The notes: generated by a model not told the origin, from the letters alone. DNA of 8,145 bases from 2-01-FULL-49-10 sp041652335 (GCA_041652335.1 JBAZHL010000026.1:1-8145), one strand, 5' to 3'; positions 1 through 6,570 are shown, counted from the first letter of the stretch. Program-made: numbers and translations.

Positions 1-1
1 G

Positions 2-1117
2 GACTCTGGCCAACGGCCGGCCTTTACCGAGCTTCTACTGAGAATCCGAGAAGGCGATTTCAACGGTATTATGACCTGGGCCCCAGACCGTTTAAGTAGA
101 AACGCCGGAGACCTCGGCTCCCTTGTCGACCTTATGGACCAAGGGCTTCTACATGAAATCAGAACTCATGGTCAGATATTCAGAAACTCCCCTAACGAGA
201 AGTTCCTCTTAATGATTCTCTGTAGCCAAGCCAAGTTGGAGAATGACAACAAAGGCGTAAATGTTAAGCGAGGCATGCGAACCAAATGTGAAATGGGCTG
301 GCGACCGGGAGTCGCCCCCATAGGATATCTCAACAACTACGCAGATAACACTATTACGGTAGACCCGGAAAGAGCTCCCATCATCAAAGAAATATTCAAT
401 AAGGTGGCCAAGCAGGGAGATTCAGGCCGCGACATTTTCAACTGGATCAACAATGAGACCTCCTTCATTACTAGAGGGGGTAAGAAAATGCCCTTGAGCA
501 CAATTTTTCTGATTCTCAAAAATAGCTTCTACTACGGAGAGTACACATACGGCGAGGGAACCTACCACGGCAAACATGAACCACTTATCACAAAAGAGCT
601 ATTTGATGAGGTGCAAGTCAGAATTTCCAAACCCGCCCATGGCCGTCATGGCGAGAAGTGCTTCGCCTTCGCCAGAATGATGACCTGTGGCCAATGCGGA
701 GCCGGAATTACTGCCGAAGAAAAATTCAAGCGATTAAAGAATGGCGATATGATACGCCATATTTACTACCACTGTACCGACGGCAAAAGACTCGGCTGTA
801 AACAACCCTATGTTAGGGAGGCAGATCTCATCGAACAATTTGTAGAAATAGTAGACAAGCTAACCTTAGACAGGATAGGGATGAAGGATAGGTTACAAGA
901 AGAAATAGACCGCTACAACAAGTTTACGCAAGGCGTGTTGGGGATGGACCCTTCCACTCAGAAGATGCCTCGAGTAGATCTAAAAATGTACGCCAAGTAC
1001 ATCCTGCGAGAAGGTCGCAACGAAGAAAAACGAGAGATACTAGCAAACATTCAAAGCCAAGTGCTACTTAATAAAGGGAAACTCACATTACAAGACAACA
1101 AGACAACTATTGCGTAG
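2..1117 (+). CDS. Serine recombinase (large serine recombinase family), 5' end off the window
   Basis: The reading frame is open from base 2, so the ATG at 71 is internal and the gene starts upstream of the window. The visible N terminus carries the end of the resolvase catalytic domain: an S-G-Q-x3-F segment, then W-A-P-D-R-L-S-R-N at about 74-103, which holds the two conserved arginines of the DRLSR motif. The catalytic serine itself lies off the window. A Recombinase domain follows (the G-W-R-P-G-V-A-P-I-G-Y block near 296-328). Next is a zinc ribbon with Cys pairs at about 686-697 (C-G-Q-C) and 773-799, and a helical, probably coiled-coil tail. About 371 residues are visible. Family members integrate, excise or invert DNA through a 5' phosphoserine intermediate. 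The gene ends convergently with the glycosylase-like gene, overlapping it by 11 bases, and suggests the left part belongs to a mobile element. Its own att sites cannot be identified here. Confidence 0.93.
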   Translation, partial: DSGQRPAFTELLLRIREGDFNGIMTWAPDRLSRNAGDLGSLVDLMDQGLLHEIRTHGQIFRNSPNEKFLLMILCSQAKLENDNKGVNVKRGMRTKCEMGWRPGVAPIGYLNNYADNTITVDPERAPIIKEIFNKVAKQGDSGRDIFNWINNETSFITRGGKKMPLSTIFLILKNSFYYGEYTYGEGTYHGKHEPLITKELFDEVQVRISKPAHGRHGEKCFAFARMMTCGQCGAGITAEEKFKRLKNGDMIRHIYYHCTDGKRLGCKQPYVREADLIEQFVEIVDKLTLDRIGMKDRLQEEIDRYNKFTQGVLGMDPSTQKMPRVDLKMYAKYILREGRNEEKREILANIQSQVLLNKGKLTLQDNKTTIA

Positions 1118-1826
1118 AAGACATCTGCTCTATTAACAAATCGAAAGATTTGGCTCCGACCATCCACGCCCCTGCGTTAAAAAGTAACGGCGATACACTC
1201 TCACCCCGACACGCACCTATAATGGCTGACTTAACTGTCTCCACATCCCCTTCTTGCGGAGTAATAATGTCCAGCTTGGTTGCCACCTGTTTGACCCATG
1301 TATCAATGGGCTGACAATATTTAAATTCATCTACCTCTAGCTTGTCTTCCAGACCAAAGACCAGAACTGCATCTCTCAAATAGAACGATGCTAATTTGTC
1401 CCCGATAGCATAAATCGTATTCAGCTCATTAAAGACATCTTCAATCCCTCCTTCCTTGATTCGTTCAACGGTATATTTAACGATATTGTAGCCGTAGGAA
1501 ATCGGGAGATTGAAGATGAAATCAAGAACTTCGCAAACCATTTTGCGATCTTTGTGGTTATTCACGCCATTGGATTGCAGATGATTATCGAGCATCTGCT
1601 TATCATAGGTAGAATCTAAGTTAGCTTCTTTTAGTGTCTTAAGAGTCGCCCACATAAATCGCTCCGATAACTCATCTCTTCGACCCCGATAGAACACCTT
1701 GGAAAACAGAAAATCTAAGGCCTCCCGCCAATCGTTGTAGGCAGTATCCTTATTACTGATTTGCTCCCCCAAAAATCGCTTCACATACAACTGACCATAC
1801 TGCTCGACAGATTGAACTTCGTTCAT
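1107..1826 (-). CDS. HhH-GPD DNA-glycosylase-like protein (AGOG/OGG-like)
   Basis: This 239-residue protein looks like a helix-hairpin-helix GPD base-excision glycosylase. Residues 136-150 (N-T-I-Y-A-I-G-D-K-L-A-S-F-Y-L) match the hairpin motif, with Lys144 where bifunctional glycosylase/lyases carry their Schiff-base lysine. Asp175 in Q-P-I-D-T-W-V matches the catalytic aspartate. The Lys-Asp distance of 31 residues is longer than in endonuclease III or OGG1 and closer to archaeal AGOG, as I recall that family. The C terminus (F-N-A-G-A-W-M-V-G) also looks AGOG/OGG-like. The start ATG sits in an ATGA overlap with the stop of the upstream nuclease-like gene, with a GAGG Shine-Dalgarno about 7 bases before it, so the pair is probably translationally coupled. 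The expected role is removing damaged or modified bases, possibly 8-oxoguanine; the substrate is unknown. The first 100 residues are not recognised. Confidence 0.72.
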   Translation of the reverse strand: MNEVQSVEQYGQLYVKRFLGEQISNKDTAYNDWREALDFLFSKVFYRGRRDELSERFMWATLKTLKEANLDSTYDKQMLDNHLQSNGVNNHKDRKMVCEVLDFIFNLPISYGYNIVKYTVERIKEGGIEDVFNELNTIYAIGDKLASFYLRDAVLVFGLEDKLEVDEFKYCQPIDTWVKQVATKLDIITPQEGDVETVKSAIIGACRGESVSPLLFNAGAWMVGAKSFDLLIEQMSSTQ

Positions 1827-2893
1827 ACGGCAGCCTCTTTAATGACTTGGATAATTTTATCTGCCAAAGGAGACCACTGATCGATTGGAAAATGCGGAAA
1901 GACCGAAATGTCCTCTTCTTTCAACGCAAGACCCACAGCCTTTAGTTGTTGGTAATACTTATCCCTAAACTCAATCGCCGAATTGGGTTCATTTAACCAG
2001 CCGAAGTTGAAGGCCAGTTTGCCATCGGTATAGAGCGTGAAGATAGTTCTCTGGGAGATGGAATTATAGAATGGGCCGACCGAGCCCCTCACTGTACCAG
2101 TGCCAAACCGCATCCCATCAGCGGAAGCCTTGCATGATTCATACAGCTTGATAAATGCCGGGTAGGCCTTACTATCTATAGTAGCTTTTGCGTTGGACAG
2201 ATATTCTTCTTCGGACCACTGTCGCCGAGACCCATTACTTTTCTGGATGGTAGCATCTTTTTTAACCTCAGTCCCATATATTTTGGGGATGATGATTTCA
2301 AAATCTTCGTGCTTGTAGTAATCCAGCTCAACAATATAAATATCAAATTGGCTGTTTTGATTAACATAGAGCACTAGATCCTTCAGCCGATCATCCAATG
2401 AGTCCATCAGGACGACAAAGTGCATTACTCCATCAGCTAGGTTAGTTTTTACCCGCTCCATTAGCGTGACAATCTCTTCTGGGGTTAAGCCGAAGAATGC
2501 TTCAATCTTTTCGCCCAAGGTCATTCCGAATACCTTCTGAACACTTTGGTTCAGAGTAGCGGTAAAAGCATCAAAGTCATTGGAGTGCCGCCAAAGAGCC
2601 GCTCCATAATCCAAAGCCTGAGCTACAACCGTTCGTTTGTCTGGATTCTTATAGAGTTTGGTTTCAACAATATAAATCTCGCCATCCTTATCTATACCGA
2701 TGGCGTCAATCGGACCACTATGAGTTGAGAATTCACGGGCAAGGATCAGTAGCCTGATATCTTCTTTGATATCGTAAAGCGGAATCACCTCCGGATTATC
2801 CAAAGTATATTGCTGGAGATAATCCTCTTGTTCGATTTTAGATTGCTCAACTTTCTGAGCATTCTTCCCTGATTTGGAAACAATTATAGCCAT
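1823..2893 (-). CDS. PD-(D/E)XK nuclease-superfamily protein, first gene of two-gene operon
   Basis: The 356-residue protein has a nuclease core in its N-terminal third. Asp63 lies in S-G-P-I-D-A-I-G-I-D, and E77-T-K79 ends the strand I-Y-I-V-E-T-K. R87 to Y96 contains Q92-x3-Y96, like the QxxxY motif of RecB/NucS-type nucleases. This fits metal-dependent DNA cleavage or a DUF91/NucS-like DNA-binding nuclease, but activity is unproven. Residues about 105-200 are mixed helices and strands. Residues about 225-356 form a second domain with R-F-G-T-G-T-V-R-G and a T-I-F-T-L-Y-T-D-G-K-L strand pair, which I cannot name. The start ATG has a good Shine-Dalgarno (AAGGA, 7 bases upstream). The gene overlaps the glycosylase-like gene by four bases. 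A 204-nt structured leader precedes it. No methyltransferase is adjacent, so a classic restriction-modification pair is not supported. Confidence 0.78.
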   Translation of the reverse strand: MAIIVSKSGKNAQKVEQSKIEQEDYLQQYTLDNPEVIPLYDIKEDIRLLILAREFSTHSGPIDAIGIDKDGEIYIVETKLYKNPDKRTVVAQALDYGAALWRHSNDFDAFTATLNQSVQKVFGMTLGEKIEAFFGLTPEEIVTLMERVKTNLADGVMHFVVLMDSLDDRLKDLVLYVNQNSQFDIYIVELDYYKHEDFEIIIPKIYGTEVKKDATIQKSNGSRRQWSEEEYLSNAKATIDSKAYPAFIKLYESCKASADGMRFGTGTVRGSVGPFYNSISQRTIFTLYTDGKLAFNFGWLNEPNSAIEFRDKYYQQLKAVGLALKEEDISVFPHFPIDQWSPLADKIIQVIKEAAV

Positions 2894-2894
2894 A

Positions 2895-2906
2895 GGGTTG
2901 TCCTTT
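2895..2906 (-). promoter_or_regulatory. Shine-Dalgarno and start region of the nuclease-like gene
   Basis: On the minus strand AAAGGA is followed by CAACCCT and the ATG at 2893. The CAACCC-T-ATGGCT stretch (2900 down to 2888) repeats the first strand of the leader's closing helix (CAACCCATGGCT, 3095 down to 3084) with one inserted T. The ribosome-binding region can therefore pair with the same downstream leader strand. Confidence 0.6.
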
Positions 2907-2930
2907 CCGGTGAGTCGCCCTGGCCTCTAA

Positions 2931-2942
2931 TTGATTAATCAA
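2931..2942. repeat. 12-bp perfect palindrome TTGATTAATCAA
   Basis: This self-complementary site lies 38 bases before the nuclease-like ATG. It is flanked by AGAGG/CCTCT arms, so it can be an operator half-site pair or the tip of a leader hairpin. No regulator gene is visible next to it. Confidence 0.4.
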
Positions 2943-3053
2943 AAGAGGGCAGACCTCACACCTAGTCAACCCATGACTTCTACTCCGAAGAATAGTCATC
3001 ACGGTAAGTAGAGCATCTGCCCACCTCTAACCGTGATGACGGAGAAAAAAGTA

Positions 3054-3089
3054 CTACAATTCGGAGTTGTAAATATACGAAAAAGCCAT
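3054..3089 (-). other. Possible 11-codon leader ORF (MAFSYIYNSEL)
   Basis: An ATG nine bases into the predicted leader transcript opens an 11-codon frame ending in TAG. It begins inside the 5' strand of the closing helix and ends just past the ACTCCGAA helix strand, so translation would melt both. There is no room for a normal Shine-Dalgarno, so initiation would have to be near-leaderless. It could equally be chance. Confidence 0.25.
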
Positions 3090-3103
3090 GGGTTGACGCC
3101 ACC

Positions 3104-3131
3104 ATCATAGCATAAAAACAACCCCTGCGAA
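3104..3131 (-). promoter_or_regulatory. Extended -10 promoter for the nuclease-glycosylase operon
   Basis: The minus strand reads TGCTATGAT at 3112-3104, a TGnTATAAT-type extended -10 with one mismatch in the hexamer. A 4/6 match to the -35 box (TTCGCA, 3131-3126) lies 16 bases upstream, inside the terminator hairpin. Counting seven bases downstream of the -10 puts +1 at 3097, the G that opens the leader's closing helix. Confidence 0.5.
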
Positions 3132-3136
3132 GGGGT
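3113..3136 (-). terminator. Rho-independent terminator of the rpoD/tRNA-Asn unit
   Basis: The minus-strand RNA forms ACCCCT-TCGC-AGGGGT (3136-3121) followed by TGTTTTTAT. This is a compact GC-rich stem with a U-tract, placed after tRNA-Asn. In the other direction the stem has a GCGA tetraloop and is followed by CATTTTATT, so it may work weakly both ways. It separates the core operon from the accessory operon on the same strand. Confidence 0.75.
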
Positions 3137-3172
3137 CATTTTATTGGGATACTTTGAATTTTTGGGCTCCCA

Positions 3173-3204
3173 GACCGAAGTAGGCGCTTTAGGGCACCTC
3201 GGTC
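3173..3204 (-). other. Hairpin in the trailer of tRNA-Asn
   Basis: On the minus strand GACCG (3204-3200) pairs with CGGTC (3177-3173). AGGTGC (3199-3194) pairs with GCGCCT (3187-3182) including one G-U pair, leaving a 6-nt loop and a 4-nt bulge. The G-U pair favours the minus-strand transcript. It has no close U-tract, so a processing or 3'-stabilising hairpin is more likely than a terminator. Confidence 0.35.
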
Positions 3205-3222
3205 ACTTTACTCGTTTTTATT

Positions 3223-3297
3223 TGGCTCCCGGGGTCGGACTCGAACCGACAACCTTTGCGTTAACAGCGCATTGCTCTGCCATTGAGCTACCCGGGA
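3223..3297 (-). tRNA. tRNA-Asn (anticodon GTT)
   Basis: The 75-nt minus-strand cloverleaf is complete. The acceptor is TCCCGGG/CCCGGGA, the D stem GCTC/GAGC, the anticodon loop CTGTTAA, the T stem GTCGG/CCGAC with TTCGAGT loop, the discriminator G and CCA is encoded. The outermost anticodon-stem position is an A-A mismatch (27-43). It lies 26 bases downstream of rpoD on the same strand and before the terminator, so it may be co-transcribed with rpoD. Confidence 0.95.
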
Positions 3298-3323
3298 ACG
3301 ACAAATTACTTACCGATCTTATT

Positions 3324-4844
3324 CTACTTTAAATAGTCTTTCAAGCGTTTGCTGTCTTTGGATTTGCGAAGCTTGGCCAGAGCCTTGGCCTCGATCTGAC
3401 GGATACGTTCGCGGGTTACCCCAAACTCCTGTCCCACTTCTTCCAAGGTGTGAGCCCACTCGCCATCTAAGCCAAAACGTAATTTGAGGATCTTTTGTTC
3501 ACGGGGGGTCAGCAGATCCAACACCGTGCCAACATCCCCGCGCAAGAGCTCATACGCCGACTGCTCTTCTGGCGTCAGGCTATCTTCATCTTTAATAAAG
3601 TCACCCAACAGACTATCATCTTCATCCCCTACAGACTTTTCAAGAGATACCGTTTCTTGAGAGATCTTTAAGATATGGTTAACCTTCTCGACTTCCAGGC
3701 CCATTTCATTAGCGATCTCTTCGGGTGAAGGATCACGACCCAACTCTTGTACCAACTGCCGTTGGGTTCTGGCTAATCGATTCATCGTTTCCACCATATG
3801 CACTGGAATACGAATGGTTCTGGCTTGATCCGCGATAGCGCGGGTAATGGCCTGCCGAATCCACCAAGTAGCATAAGTCGAAAATTTGAATCCACGAGTG
3901 TAATCAAATTTTTCTACCGCCTTCATCAGACCAATGTTCCCCTCTTGGATCAGATCCAATAGAGATAACCCGCGGCCAATATATTTTTTAGCAATAGAAA
4001 CTACCAACCGCAAGTTAGCTTCGGCCAGCTGTTTTGAGGCCACCTTGTCGCCAGCGGCTACCCGTTTGGCTAAAGCCACCTCTTCGTGTTTCTTTAATAG
4101 CGCGATCTTCCCGATCTCTTTGAGGTACATCCGAACAGAATCTTCGCCAACGGTCTCCTCCACATCATCGTCACTCATCCGTTCACGGGTTGCTCTGGCT
4201 CCCTTCTTGGGCTTCTTGGCTGCTGGCGCTGCATCGCTATTACCCATCGCACCAGTCTGCCAGATCAGGTCATCTCGCATATCCACCACTTCGATCCCCA
4301 TATCAAAGAAGGCTTCGTAGAGTTTATCTAACATCTCCACGTCGGTTTCGACATGAGGCAAAGACTGAGCAATCTCCTGCTGAGTTACAAACCCCTGATC
4401 CTGGCCCTTAGCCACTAAATGCTCCACTTCGGGCGGGAAGGTGTGCTTCTTATACTTCTTTTTGATCTCGGCAATATCCTCGGCATCCAGATCTTCCAAT
4501 ACCGGCTCTTCAATCTCAGCCTCTGTTGACTCTTCAACTGTTACGATCTTTTTCAGGGATTTTTTCTTTGGCTTAGCCGCCTTCTTGGTTGGTTTTTTGG
4601 CTGCCTTTTTCTTGGGCTTAGCCATTTTTGTCTTTTTCAAAACCTTACGCTTTGCCTGCCCGCGGACGCGGGACGCGGCCAGGGGTTGCTTAACCACGCG
4701 TTTTTTGGAAACTTTCTTTTTAGTCAACTTTTTTACAATCCGCTTCTTAGCCTTGGCCGGTTTCTTTTTAACCGGCTTTTTAGGCTTAGCCTTTTTAGCA
4801 GGTTTCTTAACTACCTTCTTTTTAATAGGTTTCTTCTTGGCCAC
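3324..4844 (-). CDS. rpoD: Primary RNA polymerase sigma factor, sigma-70, with lysine-rich N-terminal extension
   Basis: The 506-residue protein directs RNA polymerase to housekeeping promoters. Residues 1-100 hold 46 lysines and no acidic residue, in KKPxKK-type repeats. An acidic linker follows (about 104-128). Region 1.1 covers about 126-196, region 1.2 about 232-265 (D-S-V-R-M-Y-L-K-E-I-G) and region 2 about 270-350. The last contains A-N-L-R-L-V-V-S-I-A-K-K-Y, D-L-I-Q-E-G-N-I-G-L and the -10 recognition helix W-W-I-R-Q-A-I-T-R-A. Region 3 spans about 351-430 and region 4 about 441-500, with the -35-binding helix-turn-helix V-T-R-E-R-I-R-Q-I-E-A-K-A-L. The chosen start is a GTG one base after the dnaG stop, without a clear Shine-Dalgarno, so translation is probably coupled. 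An in-frame ATG at residue 74, also beginning M-A-K, is an alternative that would drop most of the basic tail. Confidence 0.96.
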   Translation of the reverse strand: MAKKKPIKKKVVKKPAKKAKPKKPVKKKPAKAKKRIVKKLTKKKVSKKRVVKQPLAASRVRGQAKRKVLKKTKMAKPKKKAAKKPTKKAAKPKKKSLKKIVTVEESTEAEIEEPVLEDLDAEDIAEIKKKYKKHTFPPEVEHLVAKGQDQGFVTQQEIAQSLPHVETDVEMLDKLYEAFFDMGIEVVDMRDDLIWQTGAMGNSDAAPAAKKPKKGARATRERMSDDDVEETVGEDSVRMYLKEIGKIALLKKHEEVALAKRVAAGDKVASKQLAEANLRLVVSIAKKYIGRGLSLLDLIQEGNIGLMKAVEKFDYTRGFKFSTYATWWIRQAITRAIADQARTIRIPVHMVETMNRLARTQRQLVQELGRDPSPEEIANEMGLEVEKVNHILKISQETVSLEKSVGDEDDSLLGDFIKDEDSLTPEEQSAYELLRGDVGTVLDLLTPREQKILKLRFGLDGEWAHTLEEVGQEFGVTRERIRQIEAKALAKLRKSKDSKRLKDYLK

Positions 4845-4845
4845 G

Positions 4846-6570
4846 TTATAAATGCTTAAACTGTTCTAATAAAGTAGAGAGTTTCTCCTGATCCCCGGCT
4901 TGCTCAGCTGCCGATACTTCGGCTTTGAGCCGAGCTAAGGTCTGCTTGACCTGCCGACGCTGGATCAGGTTGATATAAAAATTAAGTTCCCCGCGAATAT
5001 CCGCCTCCGTCATCTGAGCGTACTGCTCCTCGATAACCATCAGTAGCTCCAATAGAGCCACCCGGTCATCGTAGGCTAAGCCCCCCAGCAGGTCGTCTAA
5101 CGAAAATTCGCTCTTAGAATAACAATTTTGCAAGCTATCGTAAACTCTTTCCGACCACCCCCGCCATTTTACCTGGTCCAATCTCTCCTTAAAATCAGGG
5201 TAATAGTTAGAGCGATACAGCACGATTCCAAGCATCCGCTTACTTAACCAGTCTGGATCTTTATCTGGTACAACGATCTTTTCTTCTGATCTATCTGTCG
5301 ATCTGGGGGCCTTTAGCCTTCCCATCGCCTCATACAAGCTATCGGTGCTGGTGGCCAACATGCCGGCCAGTTTTTTGATGTACTGATCCTTCTCCACTGG
5401 ATCAACCAACAAACTGATAACCGAGAGCACCTCGGTCGCCACCTTCTTTTTGCCAGCTACGGTATCGACCCCAAACTTTTTGATAGAGTGGTCTAAATAG
5501 AAATCGATCACCGGGATAGCGCTTTCGACTATTTGCTTCCAAACCTCTACCCCTGCCTTAATGCAATCATCAGGATCTTTATACTCACCCAAGATCGCTA
5601 CTTTAATATTCAGATCCTCTGCCGCCGATAGTGCTATTGCCCGCTTGGTCGCTTCCCCCCCAGCCGCATCGGCATCCAACGCCAACACTAACGCCTCACC
5701 GTAACGGCGAATTAGCTTTAGCTGATCAATGGTTAAAGCAGTGCCAGACGAAGCCACTACATTTTTGACCCCTGCCTGGTAAGAAGACAGCAGATCCATC
5801 TGCCCTTCTACTAACACGGCGTAGTTCTGTGACTGAATATCTTCTTTAGTGGCAGATAGCCCATACAAAATTCGCCCTTTGGCAAAGATGGCCGTCTCCG
5901 GTGAGTTTAAATATTTTGGCTGATCTTCGACGTTTAATACCCGACCCGTAAAACCAACCACCTTGCCACTGGTATTGGTAATCGGGAACATCAACCGATG
6001 ATGAAACTTATCGCTATACCCGCGCGCCCTTTGGGTAGCCAACCCAGCCTTCTCGATATCTTCCAATTTATATCCCCGACGCTCCAAGAACCTAATCAGA
6101 TAGTCCCAGCCCGATGGCGCGTAACCGATTCGAAAAGCCTTGGCCGTTTCCCGCGAGAGACCGCGAGTAACCAAATAGTTAAGCGCTTGGCGACCCTCGG
6201 TACTATCCATCATCGCCTTCTCGTAAAACTTGGCGGCTAACTCGTTAATATTAAATAGTGTATTTTTATTCCCCCACTCACCGCTGGATCTCGACTCCAA
6301 CTGGATCCCAGCCTTATCCGCCAACTGCGACAAAGCTTCCGGAAACTCTAACCCTTCTTTCTCCATCAAAAACCGAAACACATCTCCGCCCTTGCCGCAC
6401 CCAAAACAGTGCCAGATCTGCTTGTCTGGGCTAACCATAAATGACGCCGTCTTTTCGCTATGAAATGGGCAGTTGCCTTTAAAATTCCGTCCCGCTTTTT
6501 TTAGCGGCACATATTGGCCGATCAATTCGACCACATCTACCTTGGATTTTATGAGATCTAAATCCGTCAT
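4846..6570 (-). CDS. dnaG: DNA primase
   Basis: This 574-residue DnaG makes RNA primers at the replication fork. The CHC2 zinc finger is visible: Cys34 and His37 in N-C-P-F-H, Cys55 and Cys58 in H-C-F-G-C-G-K-G-G-D. The RNA polymerase core follows, with Y-L-N-S-P-E-T and the TOPRIM residues E255-G (V-E-G-Q-M-D), D299/D301 (A-L-D-A-D-A-A-G) and the D-P-D-D motif near 332-335. The helical region from about 430 should be the helicase-binding domain, which is poorly conserved. Length is normal for the family. The start ATG overlaps the Nudix stop as ATGA and the stop is one base from the rpoD GTG. The dnaG-rpoD order is that of the classic macromolecular-synthesis operon, but rpsU is absent and a Nudix gene takes its place. 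Confidence 0.97.
   Translation of the reverse strand: MTDLDLIKSKVDVVELIGQYVPLKKAGRNFKGNCPFHSEKTASFMVSPDKQIWHCFGCGKGGDVFRFLMEKEGLEFPEALSQLADKAGIQLESRSSGEWGNKNTLFNINELAAKFYEKAMMDSTEGRQALNYLVTRGLSRETAKAFRIGYAPSGWDYLIRFLERRGYKLEDIEKAGLATQRARGYSDKFHHRLMFPITNTSGKVVGFTGRVLNVEDQPKYLNSPETAIFAKGRILYGLSATKEDIQSQNYAVLVEGQMDLLSSYQAGVKNVVASSGTALTIDQLKLIRRYGEALVLALDADAAGGEATKRAIALSAAEDLNIKVAILGEYKDPDDCIKAGVEVWKQIVESAIPVIDFYLDHSIKKFGVDTVAGKKKVATEVLSVISLLVDPVEKDQYIKKLAGMLATSTDSLYEAMGRLKAPRSTDRSEEKIVVPDKDPDWLSKRMLGIVLYRSNYYPDFKERLDQVKWRGWSERVYDSLQNCYSKSEFSLDDLLGGLAYDDRVALLELLMVIEEQYAQMTEADIRGELNFYINLIQRRQVKQTLARLKAEVSAAEQAGDQEKLSTLLEQFKHL

Larger units (their letters stand above)
2924..3097 (-). ncRNA. Structured leader RNA of the nuclease-glycosylase operon
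   Basis: Read on the minus strand, 3097-3081 pairs with 2981-2965 (17 bp). The first 11 are Watson-Crick and the next six include two G-U pairs that would be A-C mismatches in the plus-strand RNA. Directly inside, ACTCCGAA (3067-3060) pairs with TTCGGAGT (2989-2982). The apical helix GTCATCACGGT (3040-3030) pairs with ACCGTGATGAC (3005-2995), then TAGAG with CTCTA (3029-3025/3013-3009) after a 3-nt bulge. Its 11-nt loop contains GGGCAGA (3022-3016), complementary to TCTGCCC (2953-2947) in the 3' tail, so a pseudoknot is possible. A last small hairpin, CCTCT/AGAGG around a 12-bp palindrome (2931-2942), sits before the ribosome-binding site. The predicted +1 coincides with the first base of the closing helix. 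I recognise no known riboswitch, ribozyme or small-RNA class. It could be a regulatory leader or, less likely, a DNA-level structure. Confidence 0.6.

Noticed and set aside
1823..2893. Type II restriction enzyme
   Set aside because: The nuclease motifs fit the wide PD-(D/E)XK superfamily, but no methyltransferase is adjacent and the C-terminal domain is not recognised.
2947..3097. Retron- or CRISPR-like RNA, or integron attC site
   Set aside because: There is no reverse transcriptase, cas gene or repeated spacer array. The outer arms do not match the RYYYAAC/GTTRRRY attC core, and the G-U pairs point to a leader RNA.
2944..3145. Independent plus-strand small RNA ending at the 3121-3136 hairpin
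   Set aside because: The plus-strand fold loses the six-base helix extension to A-C mismatches, no convincing plus-strand promoter lies upstream, and the U-tract is weaker in that direction.
3165..3230. Second copy of the tRNA-Asn 3' end (ggctccc at 3165-3171 and 3224-3230) as an att site
   Set aside because: Only seven bases are identical and the surrounding sequence is not alignable, which is too short for an attachment site.
3144..3332. Plus-strand ORF containing G-V-G-L-E-P-T-T-F-A-L-T
   Set aside because: It is the antisense of the tRNA-Asn gene; this peptide is a well-known false translation of tRNA sequence.
4441..4851. Plus-strand ORF rich in Phe and Leu, resembling a membrane protein
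   Set aside because: It is antisense to the lysine-rich coding stretch of rpoD (AAG/AAA reads as CTT/TTT), so the hydrophobic pattern is an artefact.
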